Positions 1 to 9,505 of a DNA stretch of 64,000 nt are shown here, piece by piece. The notes below the pieces were generated by a model. It saw only the letters and a program-made list of their open reading frames with translations, was not told the DNA's origin and did no database searches. This DNA is from CAG-698 sp964385755 (GTDB lineage Bacteria; Bacillota_I; Bacilli_A; ML615J-28; CAG-698). Position 1 is the first letter of the stretch. Each line of letters begins with the position of its first letter. The DNA lies in contig CAYLPZ010000002.1 in NCBI GenBank assembly GCA_964385755.1, positions 73,934-137,933 of the forward strand. The letters are read 5' to 3'. The position numbers and the translations under genes are program-made.

Positions 1-1308
1 TTATTAAAAGAAGAAAAAGTTGAAAAAGGTGCTAAAGTTCAAGATTGGACACCTGAAGCTGTTGAAGGTAAAGAATTTGATGGTTGGTTTAAAGAAGCTA
101 GTCTTTCTGAACCATTTGATTTCCAAACAGCTATTGAAGAAGATACTGACATTTTCGCTAAATATTCTAGCAACGTTTTCGCAAACGATGAAAATAGTTA
201 TTATCTAATTGGTACTGGTGCTGGTGATATGCTTAAAGCTAACTGGGATCACACTAATGCTGCCGCAAATCTTACTATGACTAAACAAGATGTTGAAAAT
301 GCTAATGTTTATGTTATTACATTAAAGATGTATGCTGGCGATATGTTCCAAATCTGCTATGGTGGATCATGGGATGGTCAAGTAGGTATCGGTTATGTTG
401 ATGGCGCTGAATATTGTGATGGCGTTAACTTCATTGATAATAATACTTACACTGCAGCTGATAAGAAAGTTGCACAAGTTAAAGATGATCAAGGCAAAGT
501 AGTATTCATTGGTAGTGATGAATATAATAAAGGATTTGAAGTTTGGAATATCAAACTTGCTGAAGGTATGGATGGAATTTATGAATTCACATATACTACA
601 TATCCAAATGCAAAAGACAAAAACTTAATTACTTTCAAATTAGTTGAAAAATTAGAAGCTATGACAGTTACTCATGATATGCACTTCATTGGAACTATGA
701 ACGAATGGAGTCAAACATATGAAGAAGGTGAATTAGCACTTGTTGAATCTCAAGACAAAGCTTCATGGACTGGTTTCATTACTATTACTGAAGAAATGTA
801 TGCAGATTGGACTGAAGGCAATGAATCTAATCCTCTAGGTGTTAAATGTGCTGCTCTTAAGATTTTCAATGCAATTGACAATCAATATTATAGTGTTGAT
901 GGCAATAACATTTTCTTAACTGCTGGAACTTATGCATTTAAATACACTGTTGAAGGCAATAAAGTTGAATATCAAGAATTAAAATACTATGTTGTTGGTA
1001 CATTCTTAGATGGTGAAAATGCTGTTAACTATGCAGTTAAAGATGGCGTTACACCTGCTTTAACAGTTGTTGATGGTGTTGCTACTTGTGATTTAGTTGC
1101 AATAGATGTTACTGCAAATGGTAACTATTCTTGGATTGCTGATCAAGGTAAACCTGGTGTATTTGCATTCAAAGTTGTATTTGGTTGTGAATTAGGCATT
1201 AAAGATTGGTATGGACAAGCTGATGGCGATAACTTCTATGTTCAAGCAGGAACATATACAGTTTCATTAGATATCGCAACTGGTGCTGTTACTTATACTG
1301 CTAAATAG
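1..1308 (+). CDS. Surface glycan-binding-type protein with InlB B-repeat (5' partial)
   Basis: The frame is open from base 1, so the gene begins upstream of the window; 435 residues and a TAG stop are present. Residues about 3-60 look like a Listeria-Bacteroides (InlB B / Flg_new) repeat, with the pattern KGAKV...GKEFDGWF...FAKYS. The rest is beta-rich and aromatic-rich with module-like units, for example FIGTMNEW near residue 225 and YYVVGTFLDG near 330, resembling starch-binding modules of surface proteins. No membrane anchor is seen in the visible part. It lies 19 bp upstream of the maltodextrin-binding lipoprotein, which suggests a role in capturing alpha-glucans at the cell surface. That role is inferred from context and no substrate-binding residues are identified. 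Confidence 0.7.
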   Translation, partial: LLKEEKVEKGAKVQDWTPEAVEGKEFDGWFKEASLSEPFDFQTAIEEDTDIFAKYSSNVFANDENSYYLIGTGAGDMLKANWDHTNAAANLTMTKQDVENANVYVITLKMYAGDMFQICYGGSWDGQVGIGYVDGAEYCDGVNFIDNNTYTAADKKVAQVKDDQGKVVFIGSDEYNKGFEVWNIKLAEGMDGIYEFTYTTYPNAKDKNLITFKLVEKLEAMTVTHDMHFIGTMNEWSQTYEEGELALVESQDKASWTGFITITEEMYADWTEGNESNPLGVKCAALKIFNAIDNQYYSVDGNNIFLTAGTYAFKYTVEGNKVEYQELKYYVVGTFLDGENAVNYAVKDGVTPALTVVDGVATCDLVAIDVTANGNYSWIADQGKPGVFAFKVVFGCELGIKDWYGQADGDNFYVQAGTYTVSLDIATGAVTYTAK

Positions 1309-1327
1309 TCAATAAGGAATAGATAAT

Positions 1328-2596
1328 ATGAAAAAAATATTTAAATCTTTATGCTTTGTTTTAGCATTGCTTCTTTGTTTATCTTTAGTAGCATGTGGCG
1401 ATAAACCAGATGATAATAATGAAAAAACAAAATATACTTTAACTGTTTGGGGAGCACAAGAAGACCAAGCAATGTTAAAAGAAATGTGTGCTGCATATGC
1501 TAAAGCTAACCCTCAAAATGAATATAAATTTTTATTTGGTGTTCAAGGCGAAAATGATGCTGCAGACAAAGTTTTAAATGATGTTACATCAGGACCTGAT
1601 GTATATAGTTTCCCAAGTGATCAAATTAATAAATTATATGCTGGTGGAGCATTAGCTCGTATCGGTGGCGAAATTGAAAAGAACATTAAAGAAGTAAATT
1701 CTGAAGGTTCAATTGATGCAGCTACAATCACAATTAATGGTGAAGATCAATTATATGCTTACCCATCAACTGGTGATAACTGCTACTTCGTTTATTATGA
1801 TAAACGAGTATTTGGAGAAGAAGATTTATTAACATTTGATGCAATGCTTGCAAAAGCAGGTACTGCTGGTAAAAAAGTTCATTTTAAATTAAATGATGAT
1901 GGATGGTATTTATCAAGTTTCTTCTTCACAAATCCTGAATTAAAATATGAAGTAACTTATAATGAAAATATGGTAGAGCAAAGTGTAGCTATCAACTACA
2001 ATAGTGCTGCTGGTTTAGATGTTATGAAATCACTTCGTACTTATGTTAATAATGATGCATTAGTTGCACAAACTGATGATAGCAAGATTATCGCTGCATT
2101 TACATCTGGTGAAGCTGCTGCTGCTGTTAGTGGTACATGGAATGCTTCAATAATTAAAGATCTTTTAGGCGATAATATGGGTGTTTGCAAACTTCCAACT
2201 GCAGAAATTGGTGGCAAACAAGTACAATTAAGTGGTTATATGGGTTACAAATTAATTGGTGTTAATGGATATAGTAAACAAAAAGGTGAAGCTCATAAAC
2301 TTGCTCAATGGTTAACTAATGAACAAAACCAATTAAAGAGATTTGAAACAAGAGGATTTGGTCCAACTAATAAAGTAGTTTCAGAAATGGATGTTGTAGT
2401 AAATGATCCAGTTATTTCTGTAGTATTACAACAATCATTATTTAATCGTGCTCAAAAAGGCGTACCTGGAAACTATTGGACACCAATGGGAAGTTTAATT
2501 ACTCCACTTATCACAGCAAAAGCTGAAGGAAAAGATGTTAGTGATAGTGAACTTCAAACATTATTAGATAATTTGTGCAGTCAAATTGCTAAATAA
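1328..2596 (+). CDS. Maltodextrin-type ABC transporter substrate-binding lipoprotein
   Basis: A 422-residue extracellular solute-binding protein of the MalE family. The N-terminus is a lipoprotein signal (basic MKK, hydrophobic stretch, lipobox LVAC with Cys at about 23), followed by an acidic linker. The mature part begins TLTVWGAQ, typical of family 1 binding proteins, and holds the GDNCYFVYYDKRVF region and a late RGFGPTN segment seen in MalE homologues. It should bind maltodextrins outside the membrane and hand them to the two permeases that follow. A strong hairpin immediately after the gene probably keeps binding-protein mRNA more abundant than permease mRNA. Substrate is assigned from family and from the adjacent GH13 enzyme. 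Confidence 0.88.
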   Translation: MKKIFKSLCFVLALLLCLSLVACGDKPDDNNEKTKYTLTVWGAQEDQAMLKEMCAAYAKANPQNEYKFLFGVQGENDAADKVLNDVTSGPDVYSFPSDQINKLYAGGALARIGGEIEKNIKEVNSEGSIDAATITINGEDQLYAYPSTGDNCYFVYYDKRVFGEEDLLTFDAMLAKAGTAGKKVHFKLNDDGWYLSSFFFTNPELKYEVTYNENMVEQSVAINYNSAAGLDVMKSLRTYVNNDALVAQTDDSKIIAAFTSGEAAAAVSGTWNASIIKDLLGDNMGVCKLPTAEIGGKQVQLSGYMGYKLIGVNGYSKQKGEAHKLAQWLTNEQNQLKRFETRGFGPTNKVVSEMDVVVNDPVISVVLQQSLFNRAQKGVPGNYWTPMGSLITPLITAKAEGKDVSDSELQTLLDNLCSQIAK

Positions 2597-2611
2597 GTTA
2601 TTATATGATTT

Positions 2612-2643
2612 TGTGGGCATGGATTTATCTATGCCCACATTTT
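2612..2643 (+). terminator. Intra-operon hairpin after the binding-protein gene
   Basis: Perfect 9-bp stem TGTGGGCAT (2612-2620) and ATGCCCACA (2631-2639), then TTTT. It lies between the binding protein and permease genes. Its position suggests partial termination or 3' mRNA protection, giving excess binding protein over permease. Confidence 0.75.
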
Positions 2644-2674
2644 GATTATTAATTATATTAAAGGAGGTTGTTTC

Positions 2675-4219
2675 GTGGATCTCGAATATTTTAGATTATC
2701 GTGGTTTGGAAAACTATGTTATAATACTAAGAAATTCTTTAAGACTATAGGAAAAAGATTTTGTAATTTTTGGGTAAAGATTTATAAAGCAATTGTTAAT
2801 TTCTTTTTGAAGATATCACTTGGTTTTAAGAGTTTTTGTATGAGTTGGTATAATGGTAATGGTCTTACAAAATTATCTTACTTTGTGATGGGTAGTGGCC
2901 ATGCATTTAGAGGACAAACCATTAAAGGTATTCTTTATTTTACTTTACAAATTTTATTCATTCTATATATGATATTCTTTGGTGGTAGATATATAGGAAT
3001 GTTCTTTGAAAACTTCTTTACAGGAGGAAATATAGGACGCACAGAAACATCAAGCTCTGATGTTTGGGATGAAGAACTTGGTGAATACACTAAAATTGAA
3101 GGTGACAATTCGTTCCATATTATCCTATATGGTATTTTAACCATATTTATTATTGTCTTCTTTATTTACTTTTATTTTAAACAAGCAAAAGAAAGTACAC
3201 AACTAGAAGAAGTAAAGTCAATTAATAAACGCCCAGATGGAATTAATAAAGAAATATCACAACTTCTTGATAATAAATTCCATATTTCTTTATTATCACT
3301 TCCAATGGTTGGTTTATTTATGTTTACAATTATTCCGCTTGTTACAATGATTTTAATAGCCTTTACTAATTATGATGCTAACCATGAAGTTCCTGAACAT
3401 TTGTTCCAGTGGGTTGGATTTGAAAACTTTGCTGAAATATTTGCCGCAAACTCTTCACTTGGTTCAACATTCTGGAGAGTTTTAGGGTGGACACTCATTT
3501 GGGCATTTTTCGCAACTTTCACAAGTTATTTCTTTGGAATGCTTTTAGCAATGTTAATTAATAAAAAAGGTATTAAACTTAAAAAACTTTATCGTACTTT
3601 ATTCGTAACAACAATTGCTGTTCCACAGTTTGTTTCACTTTTAATAATGGCAAAAATGCTTGATGCTGGTGGTGGAACGTTAGGTAGTGGTGGTGGTATC
3701 ATCACTCAATTAATTGAAAATTTGTTTGGCTATCACTTACAATTTGGTTTGGATATTAATACAACTAGAATATGTATTATTATTGTTAATATGTGGATTG
3801 GTGTACCTTATAGTATGCTTATGTGCAGTGGTATTCTTATGAATATTCCTGAAGATTTATATGAATCTGCACGTATTGATGGTGCAAGTCCATTCCGTAG
3901 ATTTGTAAAAATTACACTTCCATATATGTTATTTGTTACTGGTCCTTATTTAATTACTCAATTTATCGGTAACATTAATAACTTCAATGTTATTTACTTG
4001 TTAAGCGGTGGTGGACCTGGTGACCTTAACCTTTATACAGATGGTGCAAAAGGTACTGACTTACTTGTAACATGGCTTTATAAATTATCACTTGGTGTTG
4101 ATAGAAACTATAAACTTGCCTCAGTTATTGGTATTTTAGTATTCGTAATTTCTGCTGTATTCTCATTACTTGTTTATAATAAGTCTTCAGCAGTGAAAGG
4201 AGAAGATACGTTTCAATGA
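2675..4219 (+). CDS. malF: Maltodextrin ABC transporter permease, MalF type
   Basis: A membrane permease of 514 residues. I chose the GTG at 2675 because AAAGGAGG sits 7 bases before it; an in-frame start at 2642 has no such site. The first 65 residues are a Phe/Lys-rich cytoplasmic or amphipathic stretch. They are followed by membrane segments, an extracellular loop, and a core with the binding-protein-dependent EAA-type loop (SARIDGASPFRRFVKITLP). The N-terminal MGSGHAFRGQTIKG segment resembles that of Gram-positive MalC/MalF. The gene ends in TGA overlapping the ATG of the next permease (ATGA), so the two are translationally coupled. It should form the heteromeric channel with the downstream permease. 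Confidence 0.88.
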   Translation: MDLEYFRLSWFGKLCYNTKKFFKTIGKRFCNFWVKIYKAIVNFFLKISLGFKSFCMSWYNGNGLTKLSYFVMGSGHAFRGQTIKGILYFTLQILFILYMIFFGGRYIGMFFENFFTGGNIGRTETSSSDVWDEELGEYTKIEGDNSFHIILYGILTIFIIVFFIYFYFKQAKESTQLEEVKSINKRPDGINKEISQLLDNKFHISLLSLPMVGLFMFTIIPLVTMILIAFTNYDANHEVPEHLFQWVGFENFAEIFAANSSLGSTFWRVLGWTLIWAFFATFTSYFFGMLLAMLINKKGIKLKKLYRTLFVTTIAVPQFVSLLIMAKMLDAGGGTLGSGGGIITQLIENLFGYHLQFGLDINTTRICIIIVNMWIGVPYSMLMCSGILMNIPEDLYESARIDGASPFRRFVKITLPYMLFVTGPYLITQFIGNINNFNVIYLLSGGGPGDLNLYTDGAKGTDLLVTWLYKLSLGVDRNYKLASVIGILVFVISAVFSLLVYNKSSAVKGEDTFQ

Positions 4220-5196
4220 TTAACACAGAAAAAGATCTTAAGAAAATGGAAATTAGTAATCGTATCCCTGCAAAACCACTTACAAACTGGGCAGAAATTG
4301 ATCGTTTAGAAGCTGAACTAGAACTTCCTAAACGTAAAAAATCTGGTGGTATGAAAATTAGACGTATTATCGGAAATACTGTTGGTCAAACTATATTAAC
4401 AATTTTAAGTATTATATGGATTATTCCATTAATTTATTTAATTATCCAATCATTTAGAAAAGAACCAGGAGCATGGAGCCCAACATTCTTCCCTCAAGAA
4501 TGGACATTTGATAATTATATTAGATTATTCTCTGAAACTCCATTCTTACGCTGGTATGGTAATACTTTATTGATTGCGGTTTTAAGTTGTATTATCACAA
4601 CATTATTTGTTTTAATGGTTTCTTACGCATTTAGTCGTATGAAATTTAAGGCTCGTAAACCAATGATGAATGTTATGTTAATATTAGGTATGTTCCCTGG
4701 TTTTATGAGCATGTCTGCAGTATATTTCTTATTAAAGATTTTACTTCCTAATAATTATCAATCTCATTTAAGTTTGATAATTGTATATTCAGCGGGAGCT
4801 GCTTTAAGTTACTACATCGCTAAAGGATTCTTTGATACAGTTCCTAAGTCTTTAGACGATGCCGCAAGAATTGATGGAGCAAGCCGTTCACGTACTTTCT
4901 TTAAGATTATTTTACCACTAAGTAAGTCAATTATTATTTATACTATTTTAGTAAGTTTTATTGCACCTTGGTGTGATTATATCTTTGTTTCATTTATTAT
5001 GTCAGGTGTACAAGATACAGGAATGTATACTGTCTCCTTAGGTATGTACAAGTGGCTTGAAAGAGAACAAATTCAACAGTACTTTACTACTTTCTGTGCC
5101 GCAGCTGTTGTAGTTGCAACACCGATAACAGGTTTATTTATGTGGCTACAAAAATATTATGTTGAAGGTGTAACAGGTGGAGCTGTTAAAGGATAG
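4216..5196 (+). CDS. malG: Maltodextrin ABC transporter permease, MalG type
   Basis: 326 residues. A charged cytoplasmic N-terminus of about 50 residues is followed by six predicted membrane segments and the EAA loop DDAARIDGASRSRTFFKIILP, which docks on the ATPase. Its start codon overlaps the TGA of the preceding permease. Together they form the membrane channel for maltodextrins. The N-terminal extension is longer than in E. coli MalG, but such extensions occur in Gram-positive homologues. The gene ends in TAG, and the ribosome site of the next gene follows at once. Confidence 0.9.
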   Translation: MINTEKDLKKMEISNRIPAKPLTNWAEIDRLEAELELPKRKKSGGMKIRRIIGNTVGQTILTILSIIWIIPLIYLIIQSFRKEPGAWSPTFFPQEWTFDNYIRLFSETPFLRWYGNTLLIAVLSCIITTLFVLMVSYAFSRMKFKARKPMMNVMLILGMFPGFMSMSAVYFLLKILLPNNYQSHLSLIIVYSAGAALSYYIAKGFFDTVPKSLDDAARIDGASRSRTFFKIILPLSKSIIIYTILVSFIAPWCDYIFVSFIMSGVQDTGMYTVSLGMYKWLEREQIQQYFTTFCAAAVVVATPITGLFMWLQKYYVEGVTGGAVKG

Positions 5197-5209
5197 AGGA
5201 GGATGTTTT

Positions 5210-6787
5210 TTGAATAAATTATATAAAAAAATAATTACTCTTTCTAAGTTTGTGTTATTATTTCTTATTTGTTTTACCATTATAGGATGTAATGATCAAA
5301 AAGATGAATTAAACATCATTGATGATAACTATCGAAATTGGTATGAAATTTTTGTATATAGTTATTTTGATACGAATAATGATGGTATCGGTGATCTTAA
5401 TGGTGTCACTGAAAAACTAGATTATATCCAAGATTTAGGTTTTAATGGAATTTGGCTTATGCCAATCCATCCATCTCCAACATATCATAAATATGATGTA
5501 AAAGATTATTACGCAATTGATGAAACGTATGGAACTTTAGAAGATTTTGATAGATTAATTACTGAAGCTCACAATAGAGGAATTAAAGTTATTATAGATT
5601 TAGTTGTAAATCATACTTCTGATAGTCATCCATGGTTTAAAAAAGCTTGTGAAGACCTTCGTACTAATGGTGAGCCAAGTGGAGAGTATAAAGATTACTA
5701 TAATTTTTATAAAGGAAGTAGTATGTCTGGTTATTCAAATGTATCAGGAACTTCATATCTTTATGAATCTAGATTTTGGAGTGGAATGCCTGATTTAAAT
5801 CTTGATAGTCAAAATGTACGTAACGAAATAGAAAACATTATGAAATATTGGTTAATTGATCATAATGTTGATGGTTTTAGATTAGATGCTGTTACAAGTT
5901 ATTACACAGGAAATGTTGATAAAAATGTTAGTTTCTTATCTTGGCTAAATGATAAGAGTGAAGAAATTAAACCTAATTGCTATATCGTTGGTGAAGCATG
6001 GGAAGGTAGTGATTTCCAAATTAATCGATATTATGAAAGTGGAATCGATAGTTTCTTCTTATTCACTGGAGCACAAGCTACTGGTACTATAGCTACTTGT
6101 GTTAAACAAAATAGTGGAGCGCAACTTGGTAAATTATTTATAAATTTACAAGAAACTTATAAGAATAAAATTTTAGCACCATTTTTAGGTAACCATGATA
6201 CAATGCGTCCTGGTAGTTTTATGCCAGGAATTGAAAATGTAAAAATGGCAGCAGGAATTCTATCAATGATGAATGGTGGATGTTTTGTTTATTATGGTGA
6301 AGAAATCGGAATGATTAGCAAAAATGGTAGTAATTCCGATCCCGCAAAACGTATTGCCATGAAATGGGAAGCTAAAAACATCTATAACGGATGTTGTTAC
6401 TTACCACCTGAAAATACACCAGTAGATGAAACAAGTTATTACTATCCATCGGTAGCAGAGCAAGAAGTTGATAGTGAAAGTATTTTAAATTATTATAAAC
6501 AAGCTATGAAACTTCGTAATATGTTTCCATCTATTGCTAGAGGAAAAGTTGAAAACTTCTCAAGTGATGATAATTCATACATTTGTGTAATAAGAAAAAC
6601 ATATCAAGATGAAAGTATTGTAATAGTATTTAACCTTGATTCTTTTGAACAAACAATTTCTCTTGATTTATCAAGCTTAAACGTTTCAAAAAAAGCAGGA
6701 GAACTATTAATTGATACAAATCAAAAAGTAAAATTGGATGGTAATAAACTTGTTATGCCACCAAACTCAATAGTTATTTTAAAATAA
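5210..6787 (+). CDS. GH13 alpha-amylase-family lipoprotein
   Basis: A secreted, lipid-anchored glycoside hydrolase of 525 residues. The start is the TTG at 5210, behind AGAGGAGG; an upstream in-frame GTG at 5177 lies inside malG and lacks a ribosome site. A signal peptide ends in the lipobox IIGC, Cys about 27. The (beta/alpha)8 motifs are intact: DLVVNH at about 130, GFRLDAV with the nucleophile Asp226, VGEAWEG with the acid/base Glu262, and LGNHDT with Asp330. It presumably cuts starch or maltodextrins at the cell surface to feed the transporter encoded on both sides. Exact specificity (alpha-amylase, neopullulanase or alpha-glucosidase) cannot be fixed from motifs. Confidence 0.92.
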   Translation: MNKLYKKIITLSKFVLLFLICFTIIGCNDQKDELNIIDDNYRNWYEIFVYSYFDTNNDGIGDLNGVTEKLDYIQDLGFNGIWLMPIHPSPTYHKYDVKDYYAIDETYGTLEDFDRLITEAHNRGIKVIIDLVVNHTSDSHPWFKKACEDLRTNGEPSGEYKDYYNFYKGSSMSGYSNVSGTSYLYESRFWSGMPDLNLDSQNVRNEIENIMKYWLIDHNVDGFRLDAVTSYYTGNVDKNVSFLSWLNDKSEEIKPNCYIVGEAWEGSDFQINRYYESGIDSFFLFTGAQATGTIATCVKQNSGAQLGKLFINLQETYKNKILAPFLGNHDTMRPGSFMPGIENVKMAAGILSMMNGGCFVYYGEEIGMISKNGSNSDPAKRIAMKWEAKNIYNGCCYLPPENTPVDETSYYYPSVAEQEVDSESILNYYKQAMKLRNMFPSIARGKVENFSSDDNSYICVIRKTYQDESIVIVFNLDSFEQTISLDLSSLNVSKKAGELLIDTNQKVKLDGNKLVMPPNSIVILK

Positions 6788-6809
6788 TTTTAAAGAAAGG
6801 AATATATTT

Positions 6810-8696
6810 ATGGCAAGTTTGTCATTAAAGCATATTTATAAAGTATATAATGGTGGTGTAAAGGCTGTAAACGACTTCAATATGGAAATTAAAGACAAAG
6901 AATTTATTGTTTTTGTTGGACCTAGTGGTTGTGGAAAGTCAACAACATTAAGAATGATTGCTGGACTTGAAGACATTACTGCTGGTGAATTACGTATTGA
7001 TGATCAAATTGTTAATGATTTTGAGCCTAAAGACCGTAACATCGCTATGGTATTTCAAAATTATGCACTTTACCCACATATGAGTGTTTATGAAAATATG
7101 GCATTCTCTTTAAGAACTGCTCACATGGATAATGAAACTATCCACGAAAAGGTACTTGAAGCTGCAGAGATACTAGGTATCACTGAATATCTTACAAGAA
7201 AACCTAAAGCTTTATCTGGTGGTCAAAGACAAAGAGTGGCTTTAGGGCGTGCTATTGTTCGTAACCCAAAAGTATTCTTACTTGATGAACCACTTTCTAA
7301 CCTTGATGCAAAACTTCGTTCTGCCATGCGTGCTGAGATTTCAAGATTACATGAAAGATTAGAGACTACATTTATCTATGTAACTCATGACCAAGTTGAA
7401 GCTATGACAATGGGAACAAGAATTGTTGTTATGAAAGATGGTTATATTCAACAAATTGATACGCCAGTAAATCTTTATAAATACCCAGATAATATGTTTG
7501 TAGCTGGTTTTATTGGTACACCACAAATGAATTTCTTTGACGCTAAACTAATAAAGGAAGGCGAAAAAGTAAAGTTCACTTTTGATTGTGGAACTGAAAT
7601 AGAAATGGATTATATTCAAGTGGATAAAATCCCACTTAAGTATATGGATGGTACTTTACCAATTGTTTTTGGTATTAGACCTGACGATGTGACAGTAGAT
7701 ATGGAGAAAGCAACACCTGACTTATGGGCTAAAACTAAAGCTGTTGTTAGCGTTGTAGAAGTTTTAGGTAATGAAACTTTAGTTTACGCAAATTTAGACT
7801 TAAATCATCCAGATAGAAAAGAAAGTCAAATTGTTATTAAAGTTGATCCAGACTTTATTGTACGTCGTAATGATATTATTGATATTGCTATCAATAAACG
7901 TAAATTCCATGTATTTGATAAAACAACTGAAAAGAGCATTAGAAGAAGATTACCTTTAGAAAACTATATTAAATGTAATGTACTTGCGGATTCTATTTCA
8001 TTTGAAAATCAAAGTTTTAAACTTCCAAAAGCAATTAATGCTAAAGTTTGTGAAAACGCAGAACTTGTAATGCCAATTTCCGCTGTTATTTTAGGCAAAG
8101 GTTCCGGCAAAGCAAAAATTCAATGGATTGAAAAAATTGATGATAAGACTTTATATTTCTTAAAAGTCAATAATTTAACAATTTTCGCAATCGAAGAAAA
8201 TAAACAAAGTTATCAAGTTGGTGCTGAAGTTAACTTTGATATTGACATGCGATTAATTAAAGTTGAAGAAGCAAATATCATTCCATTAGACCTTACTAAT
8301 ACTGTTTCTGGTACATTTATTAAAGAAAAATCACCAATTGATCGTAAAAAATATAATTTCTTTATGAATTTTAGTGGCAATAATATTGTACCTTCAGTTA
8401 GCGTATGTAAGAAATTATTCTCATCAATGGGAACTAAAATTTTCCATATGGGTTTAGAATATTTATTTACAGCTGATGATATTAAGGTTGTAACTGAAGC
8501 AAAAGATCGTATTACTATGAACGGAAAAGTAGTAGAAGTACTTGATTACGATAAATACAAATACATTAAAGTTAACGTTAACGAAGATATTATTATTGTC
8601 AAAGCTGATGCGAAAGTTGGAGATGAAGTTATTTTAGAACTTGATCCTGAAAAAGTATCTGTTAAAGACAAGAAACTTGATATTATTATCGTATAA
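6810..8696 (+). CDS. Sugar ABC transporter ATPase (MalK/MsmX type) with long C-terminal extension
   Basis: The ATPase that powers maltodextrin import. Walker A GPSGCGKST is at 37-45, the signature LSGGQRQRVALGRA near 134, Walker B FLLDEPLSNLDAKLR, and the switch histidine in VTHDQVEAM near 194; all are intact. MalK and MsmX are usually about 365-380 residues with one regulatory OB/TOBE region; this protein has 628. The extra 245 or so residues look like one or two further TOBE-like beta domains, for example ITMNGKVVEVLDYDKYKYIKV near the end. It closes the operon and is followed by a strong terminator. The function of the extension is unknown. Confidence 0.9.
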   Translation: MASLSLKHIYKVYNGGVKAVNDFNMEIKDKEFIVFVGPSGCGKSTTLRMIAGLEDITAGELRIDDQIVNDFEPKDRNIAMVFQNYALYPHMSVYENMAFSLRTAHMDNETIHEKVLEAAEILGITEYLTRKPKALSGGQRQRVALGRAIVRNPKVFLLDEPLSNLDAKLRSAMRAEISRLHERLETTFIYVTHDQVEAMTMGTRIVVMKDGYIQQIDTPVNLYKYPDNMFVAGFIGTPQMNFFDAKLIKEGEKVKFTFDCGTEIEMDYIQVDKIPLKYMDGTLPIVFGIRPDDVTVDMEKATPDLWAKTKAVVSVVEVLGNETLVYANLDLNHPDRKESQIVIKVDPDFIVRRNDIIDIAINKRKFHVFDKTTEKSIRRRLPLENYIKCNVLADSISFENQSFKLPKAINAKVCENAELVMPISAVILGKGSGKAKIQWIEKIDDKTLYFLKVNNLTIFAIEENKQSYQVGAEVNFDIDMRLIKVEEANIIPLDLTNTVSGTFIKEKSPIDRKKYNFFMNFSGNNIVPSVSVCKKLFSSMGTKIFHMGLEYLFTADDIKVVTEAKDRITMNGKVVEVLDYDKYKYIKVNVNEDIIIVKADAKVGDEVILELDPEKVSVKDKKLDIIIV

Positions 8697-8706
8697 ATAA
8701 AAAAAA

Positions 8707-8735
8707 TACCAAGGCATTTAACCTTGGTACTTTTA
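8707..8735. terminator. Bidirectional terminator between the sugar operon and the ferredoxin gene
   Basis: Stem TACCAAGG (8707-8714) with CCTTGGTA (8722-8729). A T-rich run follows on the plus strand and an A-run precedes, so it can stop both the plus-strand operon and the minus-strand ferredoxin gene. Confidence 0.85.
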
Positions 8736-8752
8736 ATTAAAGAGATATAAAA

Positions 8753-8923
8753 TTATTTCTCTTCGATAGCGTCTACAGGACAATTAGATTCACAAACACC
8801 ACAATCGATGCAAGAATCTTCATCGATAACGTATTTTCCATCTTGTTCAGAAATTGCAGAAACAGGGCAGTTATCAGCACATGTTCCACAACAAACACAT
8901 GAATCAGTAATAAATCTTGGCAT
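8753..8923 (-). CDS. Small 2[4Fe-4S] ferredoxin
   Basis: A 56-residue protein beginning MPRFITDSCVCCGTC. It has two clostridial-type cluster motifs: C-V-C-C-G-T-C-A-D-N-CP in the first half and C-I-D-C-G-V-C-E-S-N-CP in the second, so each half has CxxCxxC...CP. It should carry low-potential electrons for anaerobic redox enzymes. A good ribosome site (GGAGGT) lies 7 bases before the ATG. It stands alone between a bidirectional terminator and the divergent yneF promoter. Presence of this gene fits an anaerobic fermenter. Confidence 0.95.
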   Translation of the reverse strand: MPRFITDSCVCCGTCADNCPVSAISEQDGKYVIDEDSCIDCGVCESNCPVDAIEEK

Positions 8924-9037
8924 AATAAATACCTCCTTAACTATGCACTACTATTTTATCATAATAATAGACATAATTAAAGCATTTTTTTTTAAAAATC
9001 ATTTTTAATCAATTAATATTTCTATTTTTTTTGAATG

Positions 9038-9066
9038 TTGATTTTTTATAATAAATATTGTATAAT
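9038..9066 (+). promoter_or_regulatory. Sigma-A-type promoter of yneF
   Basis: TTGATT at 9038-9043 and TATAAT at 9061-9066, with a 17-bp spacer. It sits just upstream of AAAGGAG and the yneF ATG at 9100. Confidence 0.8.
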
Positions 9067-9099
9067 TAGAACACAATAAAATAAAAGGAGATATTAAAT

Positions 9100-9342
9100 A
9101 TGATTTTAGCCGCAAATTGGTCATTAGCTTGGTGGTTATGGCTTATTATTTTAGTTGCTGTTTTATTAGTAGGATTTATTGTAGGTGTTATCATTTCTCG
9201 TAGCTTAACTACAAAATATTTAAAAGAAAATCCACCAATTACAGAAAAAATGATTCGTATGATGTATCGTCAAATGGGTAGAACTCCATCTGAAAAACAA
9301 GTTCATCAAATAATGAAATCATTAAATCAACAAAATAAGTAA
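9100..9342 (+). CDS. yneF: YneF/UPF0154 family membrane protein
   Basis: 80 residues with one N-terminal membrane segment (about residues 7-30), then the conserved cytoplasmic tail KYLKENPPITEKMIRMMYRQ and MGRTPSEKQVHQIMKS. This matches the UPF0154 family found throughout Firmicutes and Mollicutes. Its biochemical role is unknown. It has its own promoter and a terminator, so it is monocistronic. Confidence 0.9.
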   Translation: MILAANWSLAWWLWLIILVAVLLVGFIVGVIISRSLTTKYLKENPPITEKMIRMMYRQMGRTPSEKQVHQIMKSLNQQNK

Positions 9343-9352
9343 AATCGTAAAT

Positions 9353-9375
9353 GTCTTCGAAAGAAGACGTTTTTT
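9353..9375 (+). terminator. Terminator of yneF
   Basis: Stem GTCTTC (9353-9358) and GAAGAC (9363-9368) with a GAAA loop, followed by GTTTTTT. Confidence 0.8.
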
Positions 9376-9505
9376 AATGAATCTAACATTTGATAATAGT
9401 AGTAATAATAATATTCTTTTGGACAATGATTAAATAAAACTATCAAAATCATGTTTTGAATACATTTATTTAATAAAACTATTACATTTAAGGGAGGTAT
9501 ATTAA

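Noticed and set aside
8808..9008. Plus-strand open frame antisense to the ferredoxin gene
   Set aside because: It is the shadow of the minus-strand ferredoxin, whose cysteine motifs and ribosome site are clear.
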